Below are positions 41,001 to 51,580 of a stretch of DNA of 64,000 nucleotides, one piece after another. How positions within the stretch are numbered: the stretch's first letter is position 1; the number at the start of each line of letters is the position of its first letter. The position numbers were made by a program, and so were the translations under genes. The notes beneath the pieces are model-generated. The model worked only from the letters and a program-made list of their open reading frames with translations, was not told the DNA's origin and searched no databases. Source of the stretch: Mycoavidus sp. HKI (GTDB lineage: Bacteria; Pseudomonadota; Gammaproteobacteria; Burkholderiales; Burkholderiaceae); assembly GCF_020023735.2 (NCBI RefSeq), contig NZ_CP076444.2, forward strand, positions 1,379,501 through 1,443,500, in the 5' to 3' direction.

Positions 41001-41706
41001 TCAGATGCTCTTTAGCCCACACTCTAGCTGTCTCGATGAAGTGCAAGCGACTCGCGCGTCGCGAACCTTGATCGGTCTCGCTACGTGCGATGGAGAGTTC
41101 CTGTTGCCGCGTAATCATGGGCAGACCCGTATTCGCGTAATTGATTTCGTGCGTCCCTGTGCTAATGTTGATCTTATTGGCGGACAATTCTCCCTCTACT
41201 TTAATGGAGTACGCAATCAGGTCAATTTGCTCAAACTGTTTGAGTGTCGTGTTGCTTTTGATCGTAATTTGACCTGCCTTTACGCGAAAGGCCTGAAGCT
41301 CGCCATCACTATTTAAAATAGGCTCGCCTGTGCTGAGCACAAGATGTTTGGTATTGAGAAAATTACATCCCCAACACTCAATACCGTTAGCATTGGAAAA
41401 AACGAGTTGAGCCGGCTCCCCGGCGATTTTTATCACGCTATTCAGTTGAGAAAGCGTGCGCCCTATCACGTGATTCAAAATAATCCGAACAGTAGAGCCG
41501 TTCTGCAAGGTTACGCCGGGTGGATCAACGTTGAAATTTGGGTGTTCGTTATATGAAATGCCTGCCGCATTGGGCTGGGCGGTATTCACAGTCGGCGAGT
41601 CTACTTCCTCACTAGGGTGGGGTGTTATTGGCTCTTGTCTGTTAGGGGCAATAGAAGCAGATCGAATTTGTTGAATCGAAACCCCATTAATTGGTCTTAA
41701 CATCAT
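32008..41706 (-). CDS. CdiA/FhaB-like filamentous haemagglutinin with C-terminal toxin
   Basis: A 3232-residue protein of the contact-dependent inhibition type. Residues about 50-165 resemble the two-partner secretion domain (GISYNEHPNFNVDPPGV, FSNANGIECWGCNFLNT), but it is shortened and no N-terminal signal peptide is visible. FHA-type repeats fill residues 170 to 1700. Residues about 1790-1935 are the conserved CdiA block with KRLGDGFYEQQLIRDQI and PVWLVNQSVKLPDG. More repeats follow to about 2600. A pretoxin end with a VENN-like IEIENN is at 2980. The last 110 residues are a probable toxin with Asp3191-x2-His3194 and LEVY. DNA beyond about 32350 is AT-rich. No cdiB transporter gene is in the window. 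The uninterrupted 9.7 kb frame suggests the gene is still maintained. Confidence 0.85.
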   Translation of the reverse strand: MMLRPINGVSIQQIRSASIAPNRQEPITPHPSEEVDSPTVNTAQPNAAGISYNEHPNFNVDPPGVTLQNGSTVRIILNHVIGRTLSQLNSVIKIAGEPAQLVFSNANGIECWGCNFLNTKHLVLSTGEPILNSDGELQAFRVKAGQITIKSNTTLKQFEQIDLIAYSIKVEGELSANKINISTGTHEINYANTGLPMITRQQELSIARSETDQGSRRASRLHFIETARVWAKEHLNIQADTLDNASPRIQSNGNLTVKAVNFTGAGTLSAALDLAAKLEEDYTHKNQLSAGRHLSISTTKRLINQGTLQTQGEITLEAKELENQSKSLIDGVYLTLKAEDRLINYGVIQGSAVVIDTQHLVNDGTNNTEEHQAGAILARRHITIKAQSLRNQEQGLVRSDGELTIGDALGSQRKLTDSTQVLVNSGSSMIESKEKLSIQVGELNNQNGQITAHSDLILNSQVILNQEGRIKAQGDQSVLDVYTAAINNTSGWLLHTGMGQTQIVAQVTIANFNTKAITGAGLIFGKGPVTIHSPKIVNYEGGAIISDQRLKIKTPYLGNQLSTLSAGQKIEIDTDKLQNVGGLITVGEDEKFKAEASHSVQGPSRHAPDLVGVLEVNAQEVINTAYTGEKAQESLIRVQGKVVIEAQKIYNANKSQILGKEVDLNSKELISNAASTVYASDKFSLKAHSLVNLDKGILQSEGDFHISVNDELGNLKGQIIANSDLVLKSQVLDNQEVHIETRGDQSVLDVQVNLINNASGRLLNTSAGQTQIVARQTILNRNMDAVKGRGFIFGKGPVSVTSSQIVNDKGGVIFSNQTLEIKAADYVYNKFATLSACQKIDINTSSLNNYAGGLISVGTEEAAKTATSTGAHSPDNLTHYAGVLTVQAKEVRNMLDKGETQGGLIRLQGKIEMEAEKIFNGNKSQILAKNVSLNAKELFFDAGSTVFASDTLDLMAYIFKIKGVVQAQSIHLLSGVSQVCDTEASSWKGTVSTQPPDKEAQPSQSGLTVFQQAKMYASGNLSISSSGSLLNQGELKIEGDISLKARSLENQASALIDGRFLTLILHDQLRNDGVIQGSTVVISAQSLVNDGSEDTDAHQAGAIMARRQLAIGAQTLHNQEHGLVHSDGELTIGGSLNAQHKVEGSAQTLNNTTSATIESRDKLLIQADHLDNQNGQITTSADLILRSKNLDNTQGHIEANGDQSVLDIQVNMIDNTAGRLLHTGTGQAQIVAHYAIMNGDDEGEKGAGLIFAQGLLSVTSPKIANIEGGKILSNQALKIKASSFLSNQAGTLSASQKIEIDTIGLNNLKGKIIVGSDEAHPSQPTHNANLLEVHAKKVLNHDEGQIINTGIGEIKIFSDTIKNGESIDPETQGGLISAQGGVMLEAQGIFNGANSQISGKNVNLQAEQSFANLNGTVSASDRLSLKSKNFLNCIEGVLQSDGDLYVSVDRLINDGILHGKGQVLIEGDQIENNKQGWNDNYKTMQPPQRHVLKPGSALIVGDTVSIGAHDRLNSMLLNMAGVIFAQNSLKIGVKEVQNLERGVLYSGGSLAIGGELDAQSTAQVSSERILNNGSTIDAVGDLSIHAKKLINQNSRFETQERLIEEREIHECQDQHTNQRYDGSQIGWHGDVGGLYRVHHSGTEVFCFTNYNFTRRVSTTVVTHSEPGKIQAGGAIRLSGAVFNDKSRIIAGGALSDLEGGVAQINNRDANGRRITTDQGTSQWSDRDWHGGMFSRGWTRDWSGHVPYHPAPVIEHHTLNVAVSQQYTAVDQQAPSTALVLSTSALTRSSPFLNSGLQHFQFDPDRAYLIQTDPRFTRNSDTVSSNFLLNLLNLDPQHVPKRLGDGFYEQQLIRDQIIGLTGHYYLSGYRNPIAEFKALMHRGANWAKQHHLTLGIEPTPQQIAALSASPVWLVNQSVKLPDGSEQTVLTPKVYLAKRDASPVPLGGSLISANAIELHSDRPFKNAGTMISRGKMALTARNIDNQRGAIVSLDTLSMQASHNIDSRAGQLIAVKKMTLKAGQDIHLQSQTHTTHAISGSQTALDGVTRVQAEQLDAYAESDIHLASTQIKVAENARLEAKGDLTLGTATVGAQHQLVWDEHNDLSLSRKTEIGTQIETGGSLELKAGRDIHAAGAYVNAGKGLSVKADRDINVEAAYEETDFEESHYRESSTAFSSSSELTQNKLYRKQALSSTLSGGTVQIEAGHDLNIMGSNVIGMHDVDLHAANNIKQKAVEQAERGQHYSVKERSGLLDSGKFGVTVGTRTQKDAQENEHTPQIGSVIGSVSGHVRAFAGHEYEQSGSQLVVPIGDIQIQAGKAKIDVAYEESRVWQRSEWQQSGLTVSVSAPVLAAAQTNQQMLQASTQVSDPRMQALAAGAGALAMKNAYDAIQADPKAVGGATVSAMIGEDRYETEQTQLSKTALNSTLAAGGNISIQVSGLGEESTLDLIGARIEAKQDITLNVEGRLNVEAAPNSLIEQSQQQSRSFAVGMATTLGRQNSVGASLAVSVGHGHADGAQISYTPTLIQAGGKLTLKAQSDVRLKGAQIAGEQVTAQIEGDLEIESVQNTATYHSHSQSISGSVTAGSVSAASLHFSQRRMDSHYLSVAEQAGIQAGEGGFQVTVKGDTKLVGGVIAGAEQAVRAGRNTLMTGTLQQTDLTNQASYDASSISLGGGYSQSGKGVGSKQSGEVTTPAHSGNQLASRGGMSAAIPIVMSASGQAQSTTRSAISGAEIVITDEARQMELTGHSAAETIADLNRHPAQSHQTLAPIFNRAEIEASFDIVNALGREAGTFIVNRAREADHKLERAKNIETLANDEFMPVAQRQELLEVAAELRAQAQNLNKQWGAGGTYRRIVTALTAAASGNVTGTSAQFTQAAALNYLQSLGAEKIKYIADSLHDETVRAALHGALAYGGAVARGQSGGAAALGASASVLVNTLLGPVEGVSEEEKDARKNIVTSLVAGLADAGGVDATSAQHAAQIEIENNAMVLAAPLVATPPGLALLGLLGAVAAGAVVTKGAMDFYEEYKKRATNTEQPGEDGNQLVQPPPPPMITLIEPEQPPLLPGMAWHQDEEVRLEGMPNQSGEHIVQPLARPREVQSAGNVMETPIAEGLDIFDTVIFSKGVKANRDKDYVPNAGSVDNMEQFFNGTEFGKEVKRVTIPTNEFYNGERIYRATEGIGDEIKNGDLMYLDKLHRNHLEVYSRNRVSKHVLNLDRTINRDKTRKAEGRRLVK

Positions 41707-41853
41707 TCACCCCGTCTAATAATAATTAATTAGGAGTTTAAATGATGGTCTTTAATATAACAAATAATTTTTTAATTTTAATTGTATGATAATTTCATTT
41801 ATTTAAATAATATTTTTAATAAATGTGATTTTCTAAAACTTACTCTCGATGCT
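41707..41853 (-). promoter_or_regulatory. AT-rich upstream region of the haemagglutinin gene
   Basis: About 145 bases of strongly A/T-rich DNA, with GGGGTGA just before the ATG pair at 41706. Several TATATT/TATTAA-like -10 candidates exist, but none has a convincing -35 box. Such composition is common for horizontally acquired genes. Confidence 0.4.
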
Positions 41854-42036
41854 TTAATCCTCACCCGCAACCACTTCTAGTAGCTGTGTCCCAAAGCGCT
41901 CCAGTTTGAGAGCGCCAACACCCGATACTGCGCGTAACTCACTCATTGTCGAGGGAGCAAGCTGGGCCAGTTCAACTAAGGTGCTATCGTGGGAAATAAT
42001 GTAAGTAGGCACGCATACAAAGCAACTTAAATCGCA
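41854..42036 (-). pseudogene. recQ: Remnant of recQ (HRDC domain end)
   Basis: The minus strand encodes VPTYIISHDSTLVELAQL, then a segment with SGVGALKLERFG and LLEVVAGED, ending at TAA 41856-41854. This is the C-terminal HRDC domain of RecQ helicases. The reading frame is closed by a stop at about 42037 and no helicase domain is present upstream, where metG begins. The gene has therefore been truncated to about 50 codons, probably during the rearrangement that placed the haemagglutinin locus here. Confidence 0.7.
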
Positions 42037-42090
42037 CTAGGTACACTCGGGCTTTGCTAGAATCGATGCTTTGCCTGATTGAACGCCCCT

Positions 42091-43791
42091 ATGCCCACTC
42101 GCCGCATTCTTGTCACTTCTGCCCTTCCCTACGCCAACGGCCAAATTCATATTGGTCACTTAGTTGAATATATACAAACCGATATTTGGGCTCGAGCCTT
42201 GCGTATGCACGGCCATCAGGTGTACTACGTAGGGGCCGATGATACGCACGGCACACCCGTTATGCTGCGCGCAGAAAAAGAGGGGGTCACGCCGCAAGCC
42301 TTGATCAAACGAGTTTGGGCCGAACACAAACGGGATTTCGATGACTTTGGGATTTCTTTTGATCATTATGATTCGACCGATTCCGCCGCCAACCAACAGC
42401 TTTGTGAGCAAGTTTATCTGACCCTGGCGGACGCTGGCTTAATCGATACGCGCGAAATCGAGCAAGCGTATGATCCAGTCCGCTCGATGTTTTTGCCTGA
42501 CCGTTTTATTAAGGGTACCTGCCCCAAATGTCAGGCTCAAGATCAGTATGGCGATTCATGCGAAGTATGCGGCTCGACCTATCAATCCACCGAACTGGTG
42601 AACCCTTATTCAGTGGTTTCCGGCGCGACGCCAATCCGCAAAGTTTCAACTCACTATTTTTTCCGGCTCTCCGATCCGCGCTGCGAAAATTTTCTGCGGC
42701 AATGGGTGGCTCAGCTGGCGCAGCCTGAAGCCCGCAATAAGATGAGCGAATGGTTGGGCAGCGGCGCCGAGAGTCAAGACGGTCATACCACTCAACTCGC
42801 TGATTGGGATATTTCACGCGACGCACCCTACTTTGGCTTTGAGATTCCCAATGCGCCAGGTAAGTATTTTTATGTCTGGCTTGATGCGCCGCTTGGCTAT
42901 TATGCAAGCTTTAAAGCGTTATGCGATCAACGGGGACTGGATTTTGATGCTTGGGTTAAACCCGGTAGCACCGCTGAGCAGTATCATTTTATTGGCAAAG
43001 ATATCTTATATTTTCATACGTTGTTTTGGCCAGCGATGCTAGAGTTTTCCGGTTACCGCACGCCAACCAATGTATTTGCGCATGGTTTTCTGACCGTCGA
43101 TGGGCAAAAAATGTCGAAGTCACGCGGTACCTTCATTACTGCACATAGTTATATTCAAGCAGGACTCGACCCAGAATGGCTGCGCTATTATTTCGCGACT
43201 AAGCTGAATGGCTCGCTAGAAGATCTTGACTTGAATTTTGATGACTTCATCCTGCGTGTCAATAGTGACTTGGTGGGTAAGTATGTCAATATTGCCAGCC
43301 GCACTGCTGGTTTTTTAGCTAAGCGCTTTAATGGTTGCGTACTAGACAGCGCCATGCATCATCCATTACTGGTGCAACTACGCACTGCGCTGCCGACCAT
43401 CGCCGCCCACTACGAAAGCCGCGATAGCGCACGCGCATTACGCATCACCATGGAACAAGCCGATGCGGTCAATCTTTATATTGATACAACCAAGCCCTGG
43501 AGTCTGGCGAAAGACCCTACCCAAACAACCACATTACATGAAACATGTAGTGTCAGTTTAGAAGCGTTCCGCTTGCTCACGCTTGCGCTCAAACCTGTTT
43601 TGCCGGGCTTAGCCGCTAAAGTTGAGGCTTTCCTTAGCATTGAACCCCTGACCTGGTCGCATGATTTAACTCCGCTCACGGCTAAGCAACCGCTTCAACC
43701 CTACCAGCATTTAATGACACGTGTTGAAGCTAAGCAAATTGAGGCGTTATTAGCGGCCAACCAGAGTTCACTCAATCAAAGCGCCGGTTAA
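42091..43791 (+). CDS. metG: Methionyl-tRNA synthetase lacking the C-terminal tRNA-binding domain
   Basis: A 566-residue class I synthetase that charges tRNA-Met. The HIGH motif is in [14 protein letters not shown], the zinc-binding knuckle in [20 protein letters not shown] and the KMSKS motif in [12 protein letters not shown]. The anticodon-binding helical domain is complete and ends with [16 protein letters not shown]. coli and Burkholderia enzymes continue with a Trbp111/EMAP-like dimerisation and tRNA-binding domain of about 110 residues; here a stop follows after 17 more residues. The 3-prime end overlaps that of the convergent tamB by 20 bases. The ATG at 42091 is preferred over a TTG at 42079. 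Confidence 0.93.
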   Translation: MPTRRILVTSALPYANGQIHIGHLVEYIQTDIWARALRMHGHQVYYVGADDTHGTPVMLRAEKEGVTPQALIKRVWAEHKRDFDDFGISFDHYDSTDSAANQQLCEQVYLTLADAGLIDTREIEQAYDPVRSMFLPDRFIKGTCPKCQAQDQYGDSCEVCGSTYQSTELVNPYSVVSGATPIRKVSTHYFFRLSDPRCENFLRQWVAQLAQPEARNKMSEWLGSGAESQDGHTTQLADWDISRDAPYFGFEIPNAPGKYFYVWLDAPLGYYASFKALCDQRGLDFDAWVKPGSTAEQYHFIGKDILYFHTLFWPAMLEFSGYRTPTNVFAHGFLTVDGQKMSKSRGTFITAHSYIQAGLDPEWLRYYFATKLNGSLEDLDLNFDDFILRVNSDLVGKYVNIASRTAGFLAKRFNGCVLDSAMHHPLLVQLRTALPTIAAHYESRDSARALRITMEQADAVNLYIDTTKPWSLAKDPTQTTTLHETCSVSLEAFRLLTLALKPVLPGLAAKVEAFLSIEPLTWSHDLTPLTAKQPLQPYQHLMTRVEAKQIEALLAANQSSLNQSAG

Positions 43792-46700
43792 AGAGCAAAT
43801 CAATGCCATTGAGCGTTCCAGTATGGGCCGTCAGTGACCAACTGCGAGAAAATTGCCAAGTCGCTTTGAAAATGCTGGCCGCGGTTGTGAGCCCTTGTTC
43901 ATAGCCCAGGACAAAACGTTCATTCAGCGCCTTGGCAAGGTTAGCGACCTGCGGATCGGTTAGCCCGGCCTCACTTTGACCAATCGAAAATTCGTCGAGA
44001 CCAATCGTTTGCGCGATCCGCTTGCCGCCAACGCCGCCTAGTAATGCAAAGGCTGCCGCGGCGGTATTTGTTTGCCCCAGATTCATGCTGTCACTGCTGC
44101 CATGCCCAAATAGCAGCCAAGAAATTTTTTCACTGTCAGGTAAATTGGGTTCTGAAACCAACCGTGCGTTCGGCATACGTAAGGTACCGCTGACCTGCAC
44201 GCCAACTTCAACTTCCTGATTACGCCGCATCGCAAGAACATTAATACTTGGATTAGCAATCGGTCCATTAAATCCAAAATAGCCATTTTCAATCGCAAGC
44301 TTGCGACCAAATGCTTCATAGGTTGAACCCTGAGCGACCCGAATATCGCCAACGGCATGGAGTGGTTGGTTAAATTCACTGGTTACGCCTAATTTGCCAC
44401 GTAGTTTTAAATCTGCGCCAGCGCCATGAAAACGAAAATCACGGCCGAGATCGATATGGATTTTTGCCGCCGGCAAAAAACGACCGGCGGACCGCTCGCC
44501 ATCTGGCGCGACAAGGTTCAGTGCGGCCCCTGCTAGCTCGTCATTGGCGCGGATAATCACCACATCATCGCCCAGTTTAGGTGCTGACGTGGCCGGCAAA
44601 TCAAACAGCGCATGATCTATCTTAAAGTCGCCGTCGATCGCTAACCCGCCTGCGGCATCATGATTGGCGAGCACGGCCTGGCCAGAGAGGGATAACTGTT
44701 TGTCTGGCGTGGCAAAGAGTTCGAATTTATCCGCGACGATCTTGGCCGATAAAGCAGGGTTGACATGATCCAGTGCAATGCTCCCAAGAATGCGCAAGGT
44801 ACCTTCCACACCATGAAATTCAACCTGCCGAAAATCAACCCGATTCTCAGATAGCGCAATGCGCACAATACCTCGCGTCAATGCAATCTCATCATCGAGC
44901 AAGTTTGCGGCTAGGTCATCACCGCTTAATAGGCCCGAAAATTTAGGTTTGGCAATCTGTCCGGCCAGAGTCAAGTCCATCGCTAAACGCCCCTCAAACA
45001 CATATTGCGGGCCAAGCAAAGCGCTCATGGTTTTGAGCGAAGGCAGTGACGCGGTGATCCGTCCTGACAGCGGCGCCTCAGGCGCAATCGACAACTGGCC
45101 CTGATTTAAACTCAGTGATGAATGTAAATTCGCCTCCAATACACCAAGCCGCGCAGCGTGTGCGCGCAGGCTGAGATGAGCCTGCCGCTGGCCAGATAAA
45201 TCGACGCGTGCTGACAGGAGATCAAGGCCAAGCGCGGTGAATTTCCGGCTAGCATTGAGCCTTACATCGCCTGTTCGACGCATCAATTGTAAATAGCCAG
45301 TCGCCCTCTCGCCTAATGAAAAATCCCAATCACCATCCAAGACAAGGTCGGTTTTGAAAGCATCCATCTTACCGGTTAAGGCCTGCTCAAGACGCAATAA
45401 CCAACTCGCATCAATCCCTTTTAGCGTTCCTGCTGAACGAATCAGGCCCGGCTCGTAAACCAATGCGCGTAAATCAAGCATTGCTTGCTCAATCTCTAAT
45501 TGCATCGCTCCAAGGCTGAAACGTTTAGGCTCGATGCTGATGGCAACAGGTGCGACGAGGCGTAGAATGGGCAAGCCCGCGGCTACATTGAGTAGCGAGC
45601 CACGGTTTTCAAACTGGGTCAGCGTACCGTGCCAACTCATCTTCGCTAAGGTGCTTTGTAAGCTGCCATGCGCAGCCATACTTAGATCGAACGGCTTTTT
45701 ACTGGCCTGGCCGACTGCATTTGCAGTCAATCGATGGCGCTCGCGCGTACCCGCCACCCGTGCTTTCAGGGTTTGCACCGTCACGCCGGGCATCACGAGA
45801 TTACGCCCATCCAGGTTCAATACGAGGGCGCTATTGGCCGCCTCATGCATCTCGATCTGCCCCGTTGCCTGTTCAATGCGAGTTTGGCCCAATCCAAGCG
45901 ACGCAGCTTGATAACTCGCAACAATATTAGGCTTGGCAAAATGCCCACTTAAATGCCCTTTTGCTTTGAATCTGCCACTTAAACCAGAATAAAATGCTGC
46001 CAGCCGTTCAAGGTGAGGCGCATTCAGCTCAAACAACAACTGGTCGCCTGGCTGGCCTAAGCTACCTTGCCAAACCGTTGTATTGCCCGCAATCGAGAGT
46101 TGTACTGAGTTTAACAAGACGCGTTCTGCGCCTAATTGCACAATGCCCGAGCCGGTGAGCGGCAGGCCGGCATAAACGCTATCATATAACTTAAATTTTA
46201 ACTCCGCCGCCGCTTCTACAGATGACGCTGAAAATGGCGGCGTGATTTCAATCCGAGCATGGCTTACCAGTTTGGCACCTAGTGCGTCCACATCGATGAT
46301 CATCTGCTCAAGCGAACCCGATAAACGCAGATGCACTTGTTGGATTGGCCAAACAGATTTAGGGTGCAACCGGCTTAAGAAATGAGCCGTGCCAGTCAGC
46401 GCAAAAGGTTGGCGAGCATCAAGCTGGAACTCCCCTTTAAGCTCGCCAAAGGGTGTGATGAGTTGCTCAACGGTAAGTTGATGGCGATCACGATTGCTAC
46501 GAGCGCGCACAGCCAACTCGCTGAATTCAGTCACCGAGGCGCTTGCTTTGCCTGTTTCATCGGTAATGTGCGGTGTATCTGGCGGCACCTGATGTAAACG
46601 CAAACGGTCAACGCGCAGCTCTAGAATCTCAAATGCGCACGGCAGCGCAAGCTTCTTTGACAGTGATGGCAAGCTCGATGTTTTAGCCGTTTTGGGGGTA

Positions 46701-47032
46701 GGGGCAAAATGTGCGTCCACCGTGCCGATACGCAGCCAATCTACTTTCAAGCGCCATGGCTTGCGCGCAAAACCCCACTGACCATCGATCCGGTCAATGT
46801 AGATTTGCTTGCCTTTAGCCCGCCATGCGAGTTGTTGCACATGCAAGCCGCTAGCCAGAGTGCCGCCGTCTAGGGCACCGCTTAAACGGCCGCCCGACAG
46901 CATGAGCGCAATTTGCCAGAGAGAACGAGTTCCTTTTTCGGTATGGCTGGCATACAAAAGTGTACCTGCCATCAATACGGCGATTGCCAAGATACCTGGC
47001 ACCAGCCAACCGAGTACGCGCCACCCCCTCAT
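43772..47032 (-). CDS. tamB: Translocation and assembly module protein TamB
   Basis: A 1086-residue inner-membrane-anchored protein spanning the periplasm, which works with TamA in moving proteins or phospholipids to the outer membrane. The N-terminal anchor is [21 protein letters not shown]. The long middle consists of AsmA-like beta repeats, and the C-terminal DUF490 domain contains [19 protein letters not shown] and ends [22 protein letters not shown]. It shares one base with the tamA stop (TGATG). Many Burkholderia TamB proteins are longer. Confidence 0.9.
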   Translation of the reverse strand: MRGWRVLGWLVPGILAIAVLMAGTLLYASHTEKGTRSLWQIALMLSGGRLSGALDGGTLASGLHVQQLAWRAKGKQIYIDRIDGQWGFARKPWRLKVDWLRIGTVDAHFAPTPKTAKTSSLPSLSKKLALPCAFEILELRVDRLRLHQVPPDTPHITDETGKASASVTEFSELAVRARSNRDRHQLTVEQLITPFGELKGEFQLDARQPFALTGTAHFLSRLHPKSVWPIQQVHLRLSGSLEQMIIDVDALGAKLVSHARIEITPPFSASSVEAAAELKFKLYDSVYAGLPLTGSGIVQLGAERVLLNSVQLSIAGNTTVWQGSLGQPGDQLLFELNAPHLERLAAFYSGLSGRFKAKGHLSGHFAKPNIVASYQAASLGLGQTRIEQATGQIEMHEAANSALVLNLDGRNLVMPGVTVQTLKARVAGTRERHRLTANAVGQASKKPFDLSMAAHGSLQSTLAKMSWHGTLTQFENRGSLLNVAAGLPILRLVAPVAISIEPKRFSLGAMQLEIEQAMLDLRALVYEPGLIRSAGTLKGIDASWLLRLEQALTGKMDAFKTDLVLDGDWDFSLGERATGYLQLMRRTGDVRLNASRKFTALGLDLLSARVDLSGQRQAHLSLRAHAARLGVLEANLHSSLSLNQGQLSIAPEAPLSGRITASLPSLKTMSALLGPQYVFEGRLAMDLTLAGQIAKPKFSGLLSGDDLAANLLDDEIALTRGIVRIALSENRVDFRQVEFHGVEGTLRILGSIALDHVNPALSAKIVADKFELFATPDKQLSLSGQAVLANHDAAGGLAIDGDFKIDHALFDLPATSAPKLGDDVVIIRANDELAGAALNLVAPDGERSAGRFLPAAKIHIDLGRDFRFHGAGADLKLRGKLGVTSEFNQPLHAVGDIRVAQGSTYEAFGRKLAIENGYFGFNGPIANPSINVLAMRRNQEVEVGVQVSGTLRMPNARLVSEPNLPDSEKISWLLFGHGSSDSMNLGQTNTAAAAFALLGGVGGKRIAQTIGLDEFSIGQSEAGLTDPQVANLAKALNERFVLGYEQGLTTAASIFKATWQFSRSWSLTAHTGTLNGIDLLFNRRFD

Positions 47033-48819
47033 CAGAATGCAATGCCAAGTGTTAAATAGGGCCGAATCCTACGATCCCGCAAACCATACCCCAAATCCAA
47101 GTTAATCGGCCCTACCGGGCTACGCCATCGCATTCCTATGCCCATCCCTTGATAAAAGGTTTTTTCTGTCCATTTGTCGGTGGCGGTTCCTAGATCATAA
47201 AATACGGCCGCGCCCCAATCCCGATTAAACCAATGCTGATATTCACTGCTTGCCGTAACTAAATGCTTCGCCGGCAGGACCGAGCCGGCTACTTCATGGC
47301 CAATACTTTGATAGCCATAGCCGCGGACCGAATTAACCCCGCCCGCCCGGAATAACAACGAAGCTGGAATACCCGTTGAACCACCCGCAGTCAAAACACT
47401 ACCTAATTCTGCACGAAACAAAACGAGATCGTTTTTGCCAAGCGGAAAATACTGGCGCCCATGCATATAGAAACGTCCAAACGATTGCTCCGTCATCAAA
47501 TCTTTCACAGCAAACCCGGCCGATAACGAAACAATATTACCTCGACGGGCAAACATCGGGTCATCGACATCTCGGCGCGTCCATGACCAAGTTGGCACAA
47601 GCGCACGGCTCACATCTGGCGCGCTGGCATTTTGGCTTAGCTGATCTTCGTAATACAGCAGTGACCAAGCATAATCATAATTCTCTAATGAGCGTGCGCG
47701 TTGAGCACCAAGACGCAGGCTGCGAATATCCGTATCTTCAATGTTAGTGCGGGTGTGAGTCGCTAATAAGCTGTTGGTATAAGCTTTGCGATCAGGCGGC
47801 ATCGATAGACGCAGGGCAATGTTTTGCTGGTGCTGCTCGAATTGGCCTTGCGCATTCAAGATCCAACTGCGGCCAAACATATTGTTATAGACATAGTTAC
47901 CTTGCACCCGAGCGCCTGTATCGGATGAATACCCAATCCCTGAACGAATTGAATGCCATGGATATTCACTGACTTTCACTTTTACCGGCACGTGGTGCGG
48001 CTGGCTTGCATCGTTTGCCACATCGACTGCGACACTGGCAAAGTAAGTTGTGTTTTGCACCTGCCTTTGCAATTCAAGTAGCCGCTCCACGCTATACAGC
48101 TCACCCGGCTGCAGCGGGTTCACATGATGAATGATTTTTGCAGGATACCGCTTTAAGCCACTAATTTCGATCGCTCCCATGGTAAAAGTCGGGCCGCTAT
48201 CGAACGTGGCCGCCAGCCTAGCCTGCTCACTACGAGGGTCAATCAACGCTTGCGCGTGGAGAATTTTGGCCGCGGCATAGCGTTTTGCTTGCAACGCTTT
48301 TAATGAAGCGTTTTTAGCTCCCTCCCAAGCAGACTGACTAAATGCATCACCGCGGCGCAATGTCCAGGCACGACGCACCAGATCCTCACGCGCAGGCTCT
48401 TCGGTTTGGATAGCTCCCGTAAAATTGAGCGCCACCGATGAAATCGCCGTGCACGGGCCAGGCTCAAGGCTGATGGTAACCTCCGGCTGATTGCCAAGCG
48501 TGACGACATCTGTCGTCACCACGGCACTAAAGTATCCTTCTGTTTCAGCGAGCTCACGCGCTTGTTGAGGCGCGGCCGTCACTAAAAACTCAAACTGTTC
48601 ATCACTGATATCAGCGCGCTTGGCAAAGCGCGCCAAATCCAAATGCTTTTTAAGCAAGGCTTTGAGCTTGCGAGGCGCTTCAATATCAACGGTATATTCT
48701 GCTTGTGCAGACACGGGTAAACAGGCCAAGATGATGACCAGTCCAATGCCACATACCCCTTGCCAATCGCGCACTCGTTTGCTTATTTGTTGTCCGATCT
48801 TGCTCAAACTGGGTTCCAA
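47032..48819 (-). CDS. tamA: Translocation and assembly module outer-membrane protein TamA
   Basis: A 595-residue Omp85-family protein: signal peptide (GIGLVIILACLPVSAQA), three POTRA domains to about residue 290 and a C-terminal 16-strand barrel that ends in the aromatic beta-signal YLTLGIAF. The motif LLFRAGGVNSVRGYGYQSIG is the conserved barrel loop VRGY. The frame opens with TTG at 48819; a GTG at 48774 would give a more compact signal peptide, so the start is uncertain. Confidence 0.9.
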   Translation of the reverse strand: MEPSLSKIGQQISKRVRDWQGVCGIGLVIILACLPVSAQAEYTVDIEAPRKLKALLKKHLDLARFAKRADISDEQFEFLVTAAPQQARELAETEGYFSAVVTTDVVTLGNQPEVTISLEPGPCTAISSVALNFTGAIQTEEPAREDLVRRAWTLRRGDAFSQSAWEGAKNASLKALQAKRYAAAKILHAQALIDPRSEQARLAATFDSGPTFTMGAIEISGLKRYPAKIIHHVNPLQPGELYSVERLLELQRQVQNTTYFASVAVDVANDASQPHHVPVKVKVSEYPWHSIRSGIGYSSDTGARVQGNYVYNNMFGRSWILNAQGQFEQHQQNIALRLSMPPDRKAYTNSLLATHTRTNIEDTDIRSLRLGAQRARSLENYDYAWSLLYYEDQLSQNASAPDVSRALVPTWSWTRRDVDDPMFARRGNIVSLSAGFAVKDLMTEQSFGRFYMHGRQYFPLGKNDLVLFRAELGSVLTAGGSTGIPASLLFRAGGVNSVRGYGYQSIGHEVAGSVLPAKHLVTASSEYQHWFNRDWGAAVFYDLGTATDKWTEKTFYQGMGIGMRWRSPVGPINLDLGYGLRDRRIRPYLTLGIAF

Positions 48820-49052
48820 TAGAATTTTCCGATCGCTTACATAGATTCAGAAATTGCCGCAAGCAATAGCATTGGAACACATTTATACCGCCAATTTCAC
48901 CCCCAAAGACCTAAAAATTAACCTAAAGCCGGCATTCAAGGGCAATTTAATATAAGATTGAACCCGATTGAACCCTAATGAAGTCGATCGCTCGTTAAGC
49001 TTACGACTGCGTTAAGCCTTAACTGCGAGAGCTATCCAATATTTTGCTTAAA

Positions 49053-49238
49053 ATGAGTCGCCACTACCAATCCGAGATTACTCAGTTTATTCACCAGCTC
49101 AAACAGCAACAGCCTGCGCTGGAAGAAGCACAGCGTCGCGGGCGCATGTTATTGTGGGATAAATCCCCGCTCAACCTTGACGAGCGGGCGCGGCAGCAGA
49201 CCTCCCGTATCCAGCAAAAGCCCTACGTCTATTATTAA
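49053..49238 (+). CDS. DUF3460 family small protein
   Basis: A 61-residue hydrophilic protein, MSRHYQSEITQFIHQLKQQ then a segment with RRGRMLLWDKSP. It matches the small DUF3460 family of betaproteobacteria, encoded upstream of scpA. Function is unknown. The ATG at 49053 is chosen over a TTG nine bases earlier. It lies 13 bases before scpA, so it is likely cotranscribed. Confidence 0.75.
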   Translation: MSRHYQSEITQFIHQLKQQQPALEEAQRRGRMLLWDKSPLNLDERARQQTSRIQQKPYVYY

Positions 49239-49251
49239 AGTGACTTAAGTC

Positions 49252-51020
<1,769 letters not shown>

Positions 51021-51129
51021 AGCAAGTGCAATCAACAGAGCCAAGATAGATCTCCACCTCCTTTGGCTTTGATCTTTTGCCGGATTCCCTTTATTATCTT
51101 CCTATCATTCATTTTATTAAGGACTGTCT

Positions 51130-51516
51130 ATGCAACGCGTTATGCTGAAATCAAAAATTCATCGCGCCGCAGTCACTCACTGCGAGTTGCACTATGAAGG
51201 CTCATGCGCGATCGATGAAAATTTACTCGAAGCCGCCAACATTATAGAAAACGAAAAAATCGATGTTTGGAATATCAATAATGGCGAGCGTTTTTCGACT
51301 TACGCGATACGCGCCGAGCGCGGCAGCGGCACGATTTCATTGAACGGCTCAGCGGCACGGCGCGCGCAGTTAGGCGACCTGGTGATCATCGCAGCATTTG
51401 GCTTTTTTGATGATACTGATATACGTGCAGGCAATGTTAAGCCTAATTTGGTGTTTGTGGATCATAACAACCGCATCAAGGGCAGCCGTGACCATGTACC
51501 GGTACAAGTATCGTAG
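51130..51516 (+). CDS. panD: Aspartate 1-decarboxylase
   Basis: A 128-residue pyruvoyl enzyme that makes beta-alanine. The self-cleavage site Gly-Ser is in [12 protein letters not shown] at residue 24-25. [17 protein letters not shown] is also conserved. It follows panC by 109 bases, so pantothenate synthesis from pantoate is encoded here. Confidence 0.96.
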   Translation: MQRVMLKSKIHRAAVTHCELHYEGSCAIDENLLEAANIIENEKIDVWNINNGERFSTYAIRAERGSGTISLNGSAARRAQLGDLVIIAAFGFFDDTDIRAGNVKPNLVFVDHNNRIKGSRDHVPVQVS

Positions 51517-51580
51517 CCGAATTAGTTGCTTGGGTCATTTGTCAGTCAGTTAGGCGGGATAATACTGAGCTTGCAACGAA

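Noticed and set aside
32008..41706. CRISPR array or satellite repeats suggested by recurrent motifs
   Set aside because: The recurrences are in-frame protein repeats of FHA type with variable spacing, not short direct repeats with spacers.
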